A stretch of DNA of 64,000 nucleotides from Sphingomonas folli (GTDB lineage Bacteria > Pseudomonadota > Alphaproteobacteria > Sphingomonadales > Sphingomonadaceae), in contig NZ_JAHXZL010000004.1 of NCBI RefSeq assembly GCF_019429525.1, positions 124,001-188,000 on the forward strand. The letters are read 5' to 3'. Under the pieces are notes generated by a model. The model ran no database searches. It saw only the letters and a program-made list of their open reading frames with translations, and had not been told where the DNA came from. A program made the translations under genes and the position numbers. Below, in pieces: positions 44,354-54,000 of this stretch (position 1 is its first letter; every line of letters starts with the position of its first letter).

Positions 44354-47290
44354 TCAGAAGTTCATCGTGAAGGCGACGCGGAAGCTGCGACCCAGCACGT
44401 CGTAGAGACTGCGCGAGGTCTGCGGGTACGCGGGCGTGTTGTTGCCGTCCGGCCCGTTGCCGACGAGCAGCGGGTCCTTGTCGAGCAGGTTGGTGACGAT
44501 GAAGGTCAGCGACCCCTCGCGCCCGCCCGAGCGCAGCTTCACCCCCAGCGAGGCGTCGAGGTAGAAGGCGCCGCCGATGTCATTGTCGTTGATCGTGCGC
44601 GCGCGCGTCGTCGAGACCGGGCAGCCGCTGGTGCACTCGACATAGTCGTTGCCGTACACGCCCGAGCCGAAACCGCGACCGACGAGGTTGAGCGTGAAGG
44701 CGTCCACCTCGTAGAAGGCGCTGACGCGGTAGCGCCAGCTCGGCGACGAATAGGTGCCCGACAGGCTGCCGCCGTTGACGCCGGCATAGTCGATCGGGAA
44801 GATGCCGTTGTCGATGACGTTCTCGATGTAGTGAGTCACCGCGCCGTTGACGGTCAGCCTTCCCGGCAGCGACGAGGCGATCTCGGCGAGATCGCGGCGA
44901 TAGCTCACCGCGATGTCGAAGCCCTTCTCCACCTGGCTGGCGAAGTTGAACGGCTGGATGACGATCGAGCTGAGCGCGCCGCCAGAGTAGACGATGTTGT
45001 CGCAATATTGCGTCGTCCCCGAGTAGCAGAAGTCGACCGTGTTCTGCGCGGTGATGGTGCCGATCGCGTCGCTGATGCGGATGTCGTAATAGTCGAACGA
45101 GGCGGTGAAGCCGGGCAGGAAGCGCGGCGTCGCCACCGCGCCGACCGTCCAGCTCTTCGCCTTCTCGGGGTCGAGCGCGGTGTTGCCGATCGTGTTCTCG
45201 AGGAACTGCTGCGATCCCGTCGCGGGCGCGTTGGCGGGCAGGATCACGGTGTTGGTGCGCGCGGTGCCCGCGGCGAACAGCTCCTGGAGGTTGGGCGCGC
45301 GGATGTCGCGGCTGTAGGTGCCGCGGAACTTGATGTCGGGGATCGGCTCGAAGGTGGCGCCCGCCTTCCAGGTGAACACCGAGCCCGAGGTGGAATAATC
45401 GGTGTAGCGCCCGGCGGCGTTGACGGTCAGCCCGCGCCACAGCGGCAGGTCGAGCTCGACGAACCCTTCCTTGACGTTGTAATCGCCGCGATTGACCAGG
45501 TAGTTGCCGTAGAGCCAGCCGGAGTTGAACTGCGGGTCGACGCTGCCGTCGATCTGCTCCTTGCGCCACTCGCCGCCGAACGCGATCGCCGCCGCGCCGC
45601 CGGGCAGGTCGAACAGCGTGCCGCTCATGCTCGCCGAGGCGACGTCCTGCTGGATCGACTGGTCGCGCTGGGGCTGTGCCGCGCCGTAGATATAGCCGAG
45701 CGCCGCCGCGGACGGCCCGTCGGTGCCGAGCCGGTCGATCGGCACGCAGCCGTTGCCGGGGTCGCTCAGCGTCGAGCGGCAGACGATCTGGCCGCCCGAC
45801 AGCACCGCGTCCTGCGCCAGCGCCATGCGCGCGTTGTTCCAGGTGTTGGTCAGCTCCTCGTGCGACTTGGTGAGCCCGTGCTGGTAGTAGACGTCCCACG
45901 ACCAGCTGCGGCCGAACAGCCCGACCTTGCCCTTCGCCCCGCCGACATAGCGGTAGACGTCGCGGCGATTGTCGCTGCCGGGCACGGGGAAGCCGGCGTT
46001 GGACGTGCCGATCGTCAGGCTCGACACCCCGGCCGCGGCCATGCGCGCGGCGACGTCGGGATATTGCGTCAGCAGATAGGCATTGTCGCCGCGGATGGTG
46101 ACGCCGGTGCTCGGGGTCTGCTGGTAGAAGCTCTGCCCCTCGTACCGGTTGAACGAGACTTGGCCGTAGACCTGCACGTCGGGCGCGAGATCGACCCCGA
46201 TCCGCGAGAAGAGGCTGACGCGCTTCTCGTTGGGCAGCAGCGAGTTGGTCCCGGCGTGCCCGGCCAGGGTGGTGCGCCAGTCGCCGCCGACCATCCACGG
46301 CGAGGAGGTCGCGTTGGTGGTGCCGTAGTTGAGCTGGCCGGTGCTGCCGGGAGCGAGGAAATAGGTGCCGCGCAGCGGCCCGGCGGTGACCAGCCCGCCC
46401 GCGGTATAGGTCGCCGGCCCGAACCCCTCGCCGACCAGCCGCTGCGGCAGGCCGTTGGTCGCGGTATAGGCGGGGTTGTTGATCTGGAAATAGCCGCGGT
46501 CGTTCCAGTCGCGCGCGATCGTGTCGACGCCGTCCTGGTGATAATATTCGGCGCTGGCGAGCAGGTGGACGCGGTCGCCGAGCAGCGACTTGCCCAGCGT
46601 CGCGGCGAAGCGGTAATTGTGGCCGTCGCCGCGCTCGGTGATGCCGGTGTCGGCGGCGACCTTGAACCCGCGATATTTCTCGTCGAGGATGAAGTTGACC
46701 ACGCCGCCGACCGCGTCCGAGCCGTACTGCGCCGAGGCGCCGCCGGTCACCACCTCGACGCGCTCGATCAGGTCCTGCGGGAAGGTGTTGACGTCCACCA
46801 CGCCGTTGACCGCGGAGGCGACCGAGCGCTGGCCGTTGAGCAGCACCAATGTGCGGCCCGCACCGAGCCCGCGCAGGTTGACCGAGTTGATCCCGGCGAG
46901 ACCGTTCGACAGCGAGCCCGAGCTGTTCGCCGCGGTGCTGCCCTGCGCGATCGAGGGCAGCTGGTTGACGAAGTCGGAGACGTTGGCGGGGCGCTGCGCC
47001 GCCAGCTCGGCGGCGCCGAGCACGGTGACGGGGGTGGGCGCGCTATAGCCGTCGCGGACGATGCGGCTGCCCGTGATGACGATGTCGTCGGGCGGGGTGG
47101 GATCGACGCCGGTGTCCTGCGGCGGCGCGGCGGCGAGCGCGCCGTCGGCCTCGGCCGCGACGCTCTGGAGCGGCGCGGCGGGCGCGGGTGTCTGCGCGGC
47201 GGCGCCGCTCGCCCCCACCGTCGTCGCGGTCGCGAGAAGCAGCGCCTTGGCCGCGCGGCGCCGCCGCGCCTTCGCTGTTGTCACCTGCAT
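44354..47290 (-). CDS. TonB-dependent receptor
   Basis: A 978-residue receptor with an N-terminal signal (about 1-33, with ATTVGASGAAAQ), a DIVITGSRI TonB-box-like start, a plug (GLGAGRTLVLLNGQRSVA, VEVVTGGASAQYGSDAVGGVVNF) and barrel ending GRSFRVAFTMNF. It belongs to the same broad oar-like/CirA-type family as the other receptor in the window but is not closely similar. It is followed by the amidohydrolase gene on the same strand. An Lrp/AsnC regulator gene lies upstream. The substrate is unknown; a peptide or an amino acid conjugate would fit the neighbours. Confidence 0.93.
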   Translation of the reverse strand: MQVTTAKARRRRAAKALLLATATTVGASGAAAQTPAPAAPLQSVAAEADGALAAAPPQDTGVDPTPPDDIVITGSRIVRDGYSAPTPVTVLGAAELAAQRPANVSDFVNQLPSIAQGSTAANSSGSLSNGLAGINSVNLRGLGAGRTLVLLNGQRSVASAVNGVVDVNTFPQDLIERVEVVTGGASAQYGSDAVGGVVNFILDEKYRGFKVAADTGITERGDGHNYRFAATLGKSLLGDRVHLLASAEYYHQDGVDTIARDWNDRGYFQINNPAYTATNGLPQRLVGEGFGPATYTAGGLVTAGPLRGTYFLAPGSTGQLNYGTTNATSSPWMVGGDWRTTLAGHAGTNSLLPNEKRVSLFSRIGVDLAPDVQVYGQVSFNRYEGQSFYQQTPSTGVTIRGDNAYLLTQYPDVAARMAAAGVSSLTIGTSNAGFPVPGSDNRRDVYRYVGGAKGKVGLFGRSWSWDVYYQHGLTKSHEELTNTWNNARMALAQDAVLSGGQIVCRSTLSDPGNGCVPIDRLGTDGPSAAALGYIYGAAQPQRDQSIQQDVASASMSGTLFDLPGGAAAIAFGGEWRKEQIDGSVDPQFNSGWLYGNYLVNRGDYNVKEGFVELDLPLWRGLTVNAAGRYTDYSTSGSVFTWKAGATFEPIPDIKFRGTYSRDIRAPNLQELFAAGTARTNTVILPANAPATGSQQFLENTIGNTALDPEKAKSWTVGAVATPRFLPGFTASFDYYDIRISDAIGTITAQNTVDFCYSGTTQYCDNIVYSGGALSSIVIQPFNFASQVEKGFDIAVSYRRDLAEIASSLPGRLTVNGAVTHYIENVIDNGIFPIDYAGVNGGSLSGTYSSPSWRYRVSAFYEVDAFTLNLVGRGFGSGVYGNDYVECTSGCPVSTTRARTINDNDIGGAFYLDASLGVKLRSGGREGSLTFIVTNLLDKDPLLVGNGPDGNNTPAYPQTSRSLYDVLGRSFRVAFTMNF

Positions 47291-47802
47291 GTTCGAACAC
47301 CCCCGAGAAGAATCGACCGCGTCCCTGGCGTCGCTCTCCCCGGCCTGGTGGGTCGTCTCCGAGGCGGTGGCACGCGTGTAATGGCGCTTCCCGCGGGCGA
47401 CCCAGCCTGCCCCGCCCTGACGGGTGCAGCCTCATCGAGGAGGCCGTCACGCAACTTAATTGCGGCTCAGGCCTCGTTGATGACCGTAAGGTTGCACGTT
47501 AGCGCGCGGGTGATCCCAGAAAAGATCGTGCAAAGGATCGCACCGCGTGACGGAATCCGGCGTGCAAGAACGTTTCGGTGACCGAAGCCAGCATAGGGTC
47601 CGATTCGGTGCCATCCCGCAGATCCTCCCCCGCACGGGGAGGGAGACCGCTCGCGCAGCGAGCGATGGAGGGGGCTCTCCCCACGGCGCGACTGACGTGA
47701 GGGGTCTTTCGGAGGCGGGGCGTTCGCGGACAGCCACTCCCCACCGCGCCGACGCGCGGCGATCCCCTCCCCGTTCCGGGGAGGATTTCCCACACCTTCG
47801 CC
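47291..47802. other. 512-bp intergenic region with composite repeat and receptor leader
   Basis: Largest gene-free stretch of the window. Its left half should hold the TonB receptor promoter and leader; I see no clear -35/-10. The right half (from 47621) is a palindromic repeat element. No open frame here has a plausible protein or ribosome site. No tRNA or riboswitch was recognised. Confidence 0.6.
47621..47788. repeat. Composite palindromic intergenic element, 168 bp
   Basis: It opens with GATCCTCCCCCGCACGGGGAGG, a hairpin, then GCTCGC-GCAGC-GAGC, and closes with CTCCCCGTTCCGGGGAGG (47766-47783). The same GATCCTCCCC start and CTCCCCGTTC end are found in the 42538 element. It lies between the Lrp/AsnC gene and the receptor gene, both on the minus strand. 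Confidence 0.65.
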
Positions 47803-48288
47803 TCAGCGCGCGAACACCACTGGCGGCACTTCGCGGCGAGCGACCTGGCGCATGATGAAGCTGCTGCGAATCTTGGCGACATAGGGCAGGCGCGACAGCT
47901 CGCTGCGATACACCCGGTCATAGTCGTTGAACGAGCGCACGTGCACCATCATGACGAAATCGGTGTCACCCGAGACGAAGCTGCAGAAGCTCATCGAGGG
48001 GCATTGCAGCACCGCTTCCTCGAACTCGATCAACGCCTGCTCGGCCTGGGAGGCGAGCTCGATCGAGACCAGCACCATGATGCCATAGCCGAGCCGGTCG
48101 AGGTCGAGGCTGGCGGTATAGCCCGCGATCAGCCCGCGCTCCTCAAGGATCTTGCGCCGCCGCGCCGCCGCGGTGCTCGACAGATAGACGCGCTCGCCGA
48201 GCGCGACGTCGGACATCCGGCCGTCGACGGTGAGCTCGCTGAGCAGGCGGCAGTCGGTCTGATCGATGTCGGCCGTCGTGATATCCAT
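47803..48288 (-). CDS. Lrp/AsnC family transcriptional regulator
   Basis: A 161-residue regulator. The N-terminal HTH reads IDQTDCRLLSELTVDGRMSDVALGERVYLSSTAAARRRKILEERGLI, and the C-terminal RAM domain has the amino-acid-binding segment MSFCSFVSGDTDFVMMVHVRSFNDYDRVYRSELS. These proteins form octamers and respond to amino acids. The neighbouring exported amidohydrolase, TonB receptor and metalloprotease suggest control of peptide use. It is divergent from the zinc metalloprotease gene across about 120 bp. Confidence 0.93.
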   Translation of the reverse strand: MDITTADIDQTDCRLLSELTVDGRMSDVALGERVYLSSTAAARRRKILEERGLIAGYTASLDLDRLGYGIMVLVSIELASQAEQALIEFEEAVLQCPSMSFCSFVSGDTDFVMMVHVRSFNDYDRVYRSELSRLPYVAKIRSSFIMRQVARREVPPVVFAR

Positions 48289-48408
48289 CGCGTTTCCCCA
48301 TTCCGCCGCCCGAAAGCATCACACCTCGCGTCTATGCTGTCTGAAAGAGGCGGGATGCGCAACGCCGGGCGTGCTAGCCTCGGTTAGGTCGCAACACGAA
48401 GGGGCCGC

Positions 48409-50829
48409 ATGACCAGCACCGATCGTCTCCGCCGCGCGCTCGGCGCATCGCTCCTGCTCGCGGGCGGCCTCGCCGCTCCCGCCGCGCTCGCCCAGCACAC
48501 GATGCCGACGGCCGCCCCCGCCGCAGTGCCCACGCTGCTCCCCGTCAAGGTCGAGCGTGACAGCGGCAAGGTGCTCGTCACCCTCCCCGCGCCCGACGCC
48601 GACGGCGTCTCGGGGCGCTTCCTCTACGCCACCGCGCTCAAGACCGGCTTGGGCTCGGCGCCGATCCGGATCGACCACGGCATGGTCGGCGACACCCAGC
48701 TGCTCGCCTTCCGCCGGCTCGGGAAGAAGGTGGCGGTCGTGTTCGAGAACCCGCGCTACCGCTCGTCGGGTGACGCGCTGGAGCGGCGCGGCGCCGGCGC
48801 GGACTTCCCGTTCAGCACCGTCGCGATGCTCGACGTCGCCGCGGCCGCGCCCGACGGCGCGGTGACGGTCGATCTCGCCCCGCTGCTGCTGCGCGACACG
48901 ATGCGGCTGGCCGACAAGCTCAACGCCGAGGCCAAGGGCTTCAAGCTGGTCGACTCGCTCAGCGCGGTCGACCCCGGCTCGATCAAGGCCTTCCCCGACA
49001 ATATCGAGATGGAGGCGGTGCAGACCTATGCCTCGGACACGCCGGGCAAGGAGGTCGACACGATCGCGCCCGACGGGCGGCAGGTGAGCTTCACCGTCCA
49101 CCACTCGCTGGTGCGCCTGCCCGCCCCCGGCTTCGTGCCGCGCCGCTTCGACATCCGCTCGGGCACCTTCGCCACCCCGGTGTACGAGTTCAACACCCCG
49201 CTGGGGGCGCCGGTGTTCCAGCAATATGCCAACCATTTCCGCCTCGAGAAGATGGACCCCGGCGCGGCGCGCTCGCGCGTGCGCAAGCCGATCGTCTTCT
49301 ACATCGACAACAAGGCGCCCGAGCCGATCCGCACCGCGCTGGCCGAGGGCGTCGCCTGGTGGAACCAGGCGTTCGACGCCGCCGGCTACGTCGACGCCTT
49401 CCAGGTCCGCGTGCTGCCCGCCGACGCCGACCCGCAGGACGTGCGCTACAATATGGTCAACTGGAACGAGCGGCAGACGCGCAGCTGGTCCTATGGCGGC
49501 GGCGTCACCGACCCGCGCACCGGCGAGATCATCAAGGGCAATGTCGTGCTCGAGGGGCTGCGGCTGCGCCAGGACATCTGGATCTTCGAGGGGCTGGTCG
49601 GCACCGCCGAGGAGAATAAGGGCACCGCCAACGACCCGGTCCGCGTCGCGCTGGCGCGGATCCGCCAGCTCGGCGCGCACGAGGTGGGCCACGCGCTCGG
49701 CTTCGCGCACAATTTCGCCGCGAGCACGCAGGATCGCGCCTCGGTGATGGACTATCCCTTCGCCAAGGTCGCGCTCGACGGCGACGCGATCGACCTGTCC
49801 GACGCTTATGCCAGCGGCATCGGCGCGTGGGACAAGTTCACGGTCGACTGGCTCTACGGCCAGCCCGCCGCGGGCACCGACCCGGACGTCGCCGCCGCGG
49901 CCAAGGCCGACGCGGCGCAGCGCGCGGGGATGCGCTACCTCACCGACATCGACGGCCGCGACTCGAGCCTGGCGGTGCCGGGCGACAGCATGTGGACCGA
50001 GGGCGCCGACTCCCCCGCGGACCTCGCGCACGTGATGGCGGTGCGCCGCGTCGCGCTGGCGCGCTTCGGCCCGGGCGTGCTTCACGCCGGCGCGCCGCTC
50101 GCCGACCTGCGCCGCAGCTTCGTGCCGTTGTGGCTGTTCCACCGCTACGCCGTGGCGGCGATCGGCAAGACGCTCGGCGGGGTTCACTACAGCTACGCCA
50201 CCGCGGGCGACAGCGCCCCGCCCCCGACCCGCGCGACCGCGGCCGAGCAGGGAGAAGCGCTCGACGCGCTGATGGCGACGCTCGCTCCCGCCGCGCTCAC
50301 CGTGCCGCCCGCGCTGGCGCTGACGCTGTCGTCGGGGGTCAACGGCAACGCCGACCCGCAATATGACACGGAAGTGTTCGACACCGCGGGCGGCGCGGTG
50401 TTCGATCCCTTGGTCGCGACCGACGTGGCGGCGCAGGTCACGCTCGAGACGCTGCTGGCGCCGTCGCGGCTCACCCGGCTCCATCTCCAGCACGCCGCCG
50501 ACCCGGCGCTGCCCGGCGTGGAAACTTTGCTGGACCGGCTCGACCGCGGCGTGGTGGCGCGCCACGACGACGCGGTGACGCAGCGGATCGCGCTGCGGAC
50601 GGTGCTGGCGATCGCCGCGGCGGCGCGCGCGCCTGCGACCGGGGCGGACGTGGCGCTGCGGCTCGACGGCGCGCTGGTGGCGGTGCGCGAGCGGCTCGCG
50701 CGCGACAAGCGCGACGCCTGGGCGCAGGCCGTGGCGCGACTGCTCGGCGACCCGGACGCGCTCGACCGCGCGCTCGCGCCGGCGTCGCGCGCCGCGCCGG
50801 CGATCCCGCCGGGCATGCCGATCGGGTGA
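48409..50829 (+). CDS. Zinc-dependent metalloprotease, exported (DUF5117-type)
   Basis: An 806-residue secreted protease with signal peptide (LLAGGLAAPAALA). The zinc site is HEVGHALGFAHN (about 424-435), with an extended HExxHxxGxxH pattern and a Met-turn-like SVMDYP about 20 residues later, which is metzincin-like. The upstream region matches the DUF5117/DUF5118 layout (TLLPVKVERDSGKVLVTLP, FLYATALKTGLGSAPIRIDHG). Such enzymes are found in many Gram-negative bacteria with no defined substrate. It is divergent from the Lrp/AsnC gene, which may control it. The 3' neighbour is an autotransporter. Confidence 0.92.
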   Translation: MTSTDRLRRALGASLLLAGGLAAPAALAQHTMPTAAPAAVPTLLPVKVERDSGKVLVTLPAPDADGVSGRFLYATALKTGLGSAPIRIDHGMVGDTQLLAFRRLGKKVAVVFENPRYRSSGDALERRGAGADFPFSTVAMLDVAAAAPDGAVTVDLAPLLLRDTMRLADKLNAEAKGFKLVDSLSAVDPGSIKAFPDNIEMEAVQTYASDTPGKEVDTIAPDGRQVSFTVHHSLVRLPAPGFVPRRFDIRSGTFATPVYEFNTPLGAPVFQQYANHFRLEKMDPGAARSRVRKPIVFYIDNKAPEPIRTALAEGVAWWNQAFDAAGYVDAFQVRVLPADADPQDVRYNMVNWNERQTRSWSYGGGVTDPRTGEIIKGNVVLEGLRLRQDIWIFEGLVGTAEENKGTANDPVRVALARIRQLGAHEVGHALGFAHNFAASTQDRASVMDYPFAKVALDGDAIDLSDAYASGIGAWDKFTVDWLYGQPAAGTDPDVAAAAKADAAQRAGMRYLTDIDGRDSSLAVPGDSMWTEGADSPADLAHVMAVRRVALARFGPGVLHAGAPLADLRRSFVPLWLFHRYAVAAIGKTLGGVHYSYATAGDSAPPPTRATAAEQGEALDALMATLAPAALTVPPALALTLSSGVNGNADPQYDTEVFDTAGGAVFDPLVATDVAAQVTLETLLAPSRLTRLHLQHAADPALPGVETLLDRLDRGVVARHDDAVTQRIALRTVLAIAAAARAPATGADVALRLDGALVAVRERLARDKRDAWAQAVARLLGDPDALDRALAPASRAAPAIPPGMPIG

Positions 50830-51050
50830 GCGAGAGGCGGTGGCTAATCCTTTAGCAGCCCGTCATCTCCACCACCACGATCACGACCTTGGCCCCGCAG
50901 ACTAGCCGATGCGCCGCGCGAGATCGCCGTCCCGCGCCGTATCGCTCGGTTCAATGTGGGGCAAAACTGCGCTGGACGGAACTGGCCAAAACCGACTAGC
51001 ACGTCGAGCTGCGATTGGGGAATCGCGTGTAATCAGGGGGTTAAATTAAG
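50830..51050. other. Leader region of the autotransporter gene
   Basis: The 221-bp gap has a lower GC content than the coding DNA around it, ending GGGGGTTAAATTAAG just before ATG 51051. This provides an SD-like GGGGG about 10 bases upstream. I see no clear promoter or terminator hairpin. Confidence 0.4.
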
Positions 51051-54000
51051 ATGAGGAAGCTGGCTTCGGTGCGGATGCGCCGGTGGTCACTCGCGCTCAG
51101 CGCGAGCATCGTCGCGATCGGGACGGCCAGCTCATCCGCGGCGGCGCAGTGCAGCCCAGACCCTGTGAGCAGCAATACCGTCACGACCTGCATCGACACC
51201 GACCCCGATGGGCTGGTGGTGGGCGCCGATCTGGCGCAGGTTGTCGTTGCCGCTGACGCAATCGTTCGCGCGGGCAGCGCGGCAGCGATCGACGTCGCGG
51301 CATGGGGCGTCCAGGTTTCAGTAGCCGGCACGGTCGAGGGCGGTGCTAACCCCGGCATCCGCGTCAACGCGGCCGCGCCCTATAGCGTGCTCTGCTCCGA
51401 CCCTTACGCCGGGGCATCCGTCAACTATTGCACGATCGGCACCTACTACACCGTCTATCCCTCCGCCAGCGCGACGATCAGCGTCGCGGCGGGAGCGAGC
51501 GTGATGGGCAAGCAGGCGCTGCTCGTGTCACGCGACCCGGCGAGCACGAGCTACGTCACCGCCAGCCTCACCAACGCCGGGACGCTGATCGGCAGCACGG
51601 ACGCGGCAGTCGTGGTGTCGCTCCCCGGTCAGACCTATTACGAGGGCGTCGACGTCATCAACGCCGCGACAGGTGCGATCGGTGGCATCCGCGGCCGCGT
51701 CGGCACGATCCGCAACGATGGTGCCATCTCCGCCGTCAACGGTCTCGCGATCGAGGCGGAGGGCGCGCTGACGCTCACCAACCGCGGCACGATCTCGGGA
51801 TCGGTCATCTCGCACGCGGTCAGCGGTCAGAACAGCACCATCGACTCGGTCGGCGGCACGATCGACGGTGATCTCACGCTCGGCGCCGGCAACGATACAC
51901 TCGTCGGCACGTACACGAACGGCGTGACGCAGACCGGCGTCACCGGCACGATCGACGGCGGCGCGGGAACTGACACCCTTCGCCTCGGCATCGACGCCGA
52001 CGCGACGCTAGGCACGATAGCGCTGCCGACGAACTTCGAGCAGCTCGGCCTGGTTGTCGCGCGCGACGTCACCGCGACCCTAGGGGATGGATTCGCCGGT
52101 GCGGTGCAACTCGGCGGCGAGGGCACGGTGATCAATCGCACCGCGCTCGTGGGTGGCATGCAGGTCGTCACGAGCACGAGCTTCGGTTATGGCAGCGGCA
52201 GCTTCGTGAACGCTGGCACGCTCCGGACCACGGCCGCGGGCGCCTATGCAGTGCGCTCCAGCGCCACGAAGTTCGACAATCAGGGCACGATCGATGCCGC
52301 CGGGGCTGGCGTGTCGATCGATTCGTACGGCACCAGCTTCACCAACAGCGGCACCATCACTGCGGCCGACACCGGGGTGCTGGCGTGGAGCGCGCAGGTC
52401 ACCAATAGGGGCACGATCGCGTCTACCGGCGGAGTCGGGCTGGACGTGTCGGGATCGTCGGGGTTCGCGTCGACCAACAGCGGGACGATCACCGGCGCGG
52501 TCGCGGGTGCGAGCGTTTCGTCGACGCTGGTCAACGAAGGCACGATCAGCTCGCCGGGCACCGGCGTGATCCTCAGCTACTACGGCACGATTGACAATCG
52601 CGCGGGCGGGCGGATCAGCGGCGGTGCGCGCGCGATCGGACCGCAGAGCAGCAATGTCTCGCTGTTTAATTCGACCGTCGTCAACGCCGGCACGATCGAT
52701 GGCGACGTCGTGCTCGGCACCACGTCGGGCAACGACTTCTATAACGGGAACCGCTTCATTGCGCTCACCGGAGGCGTGCTCAACGGTAATCTCACGCTGG
52801 GTCGCGGCGATACGCTCGTGACCGAGCTGGACGGCAGCAGCGGCGGCACCTTCGCCGGGATCAACGGCAGCGTTAGCGCGACGGGCAGCGGACTCCGCTA
52901 CCGTGTCCGCGGCACCGCCAGCACGACGGCGAACGGCACCGCACCCGCGGGTTTCACCTCCGTCGGCTATGACCTGCTGGACGGCGCCGCGCTGACCCTC
53001 ACCGCAGCTACCGCACCGCTAATGTTGGCGGGCTCGGGCAGCGTCGATGTCAGTGGGTCGATCACCGCGACCAGTGCCCCAGCGATCGCGCGTGGTAGCG
53101 TCATCTACGCACCCGGCGAAGCGCAGGTCACCAACGACGTTCTGGCGGTCACCAGCCGGGGCATGCTCTCGCTGGTGCGCGCGAGCGGTGGCGCGGCTTT
53201 CTATCCCGACGTCGCGGTGAGCCTCGGCGAACGTGACACCTTCACCAACGCGGGCACGATCGTCGTCGGCGGCGGCGCGAGCGCGGCGCGGGCCGGCACG
53301 ATCGTGAACGGCGGGACGATCCGCCAAGCTGCCGGCAGCGCCGCCTCGGACGGGATAGTCGGCAGCTACAACGGCCTCGTCGTCACCAACAGCGGTACGA
53401 TCGAGGTCGCGGGCGCGGCAATCCGCGGCGATTACGGCGCCCTCACGATCGACAACAGCGGGCGGATCACCAGCACCGACACGGCCGCTATACAGTCACC
53501 TTACTACGGCGCCACCGTCTTCAATCGCACGGGCGGCACCATCGCAGGCAACGGCATCGCGGTGCAGCTCGGCAGCGGCACGCTGAGCAACGCCGGCGCC
53601 ATCATCGGCGACGTGCTGCTCGGCACCTCCGCCAGCGGCTATTATGGCGCGGCGACCTATGTCGCGCAGCGCGGCACGATCGCGGGCGATCTACGCTTCG
53701 GCGCGGGCGACGACCAGTTCGTCAGCTACGGCGACGACGCCGGGGTGAGTGGTACGATCGACGCGGGCGATGGTGTCGACACCTTCGTCTACGCGCGCGA
53801 CGCTAGCGCAACGGTGACGCTGGGTCAGTCGCTGCCGACGAGCTTCGAGCGCGAGGGCGCGCGCGCGGTCGGCACCGACGTGGTGCTGACACTGCGCTCC
53901 GACGCGCCGATCACGCAGCCGCTGCGGCTCTCGGGCGACGGCACGATCATCAACACCGCTACGATCGATGCGAGCGTCAGCGCCGACAGCCTCAGCCTCG

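Noticed and set aside
50930..51020. EcfG-type (GGAAC-N16/17-GTT) stress promoter before the autotransporter gene
   Set aside because: A GGAAC occurs near 50979, but no GTT is found at the right distance, so the match fails.
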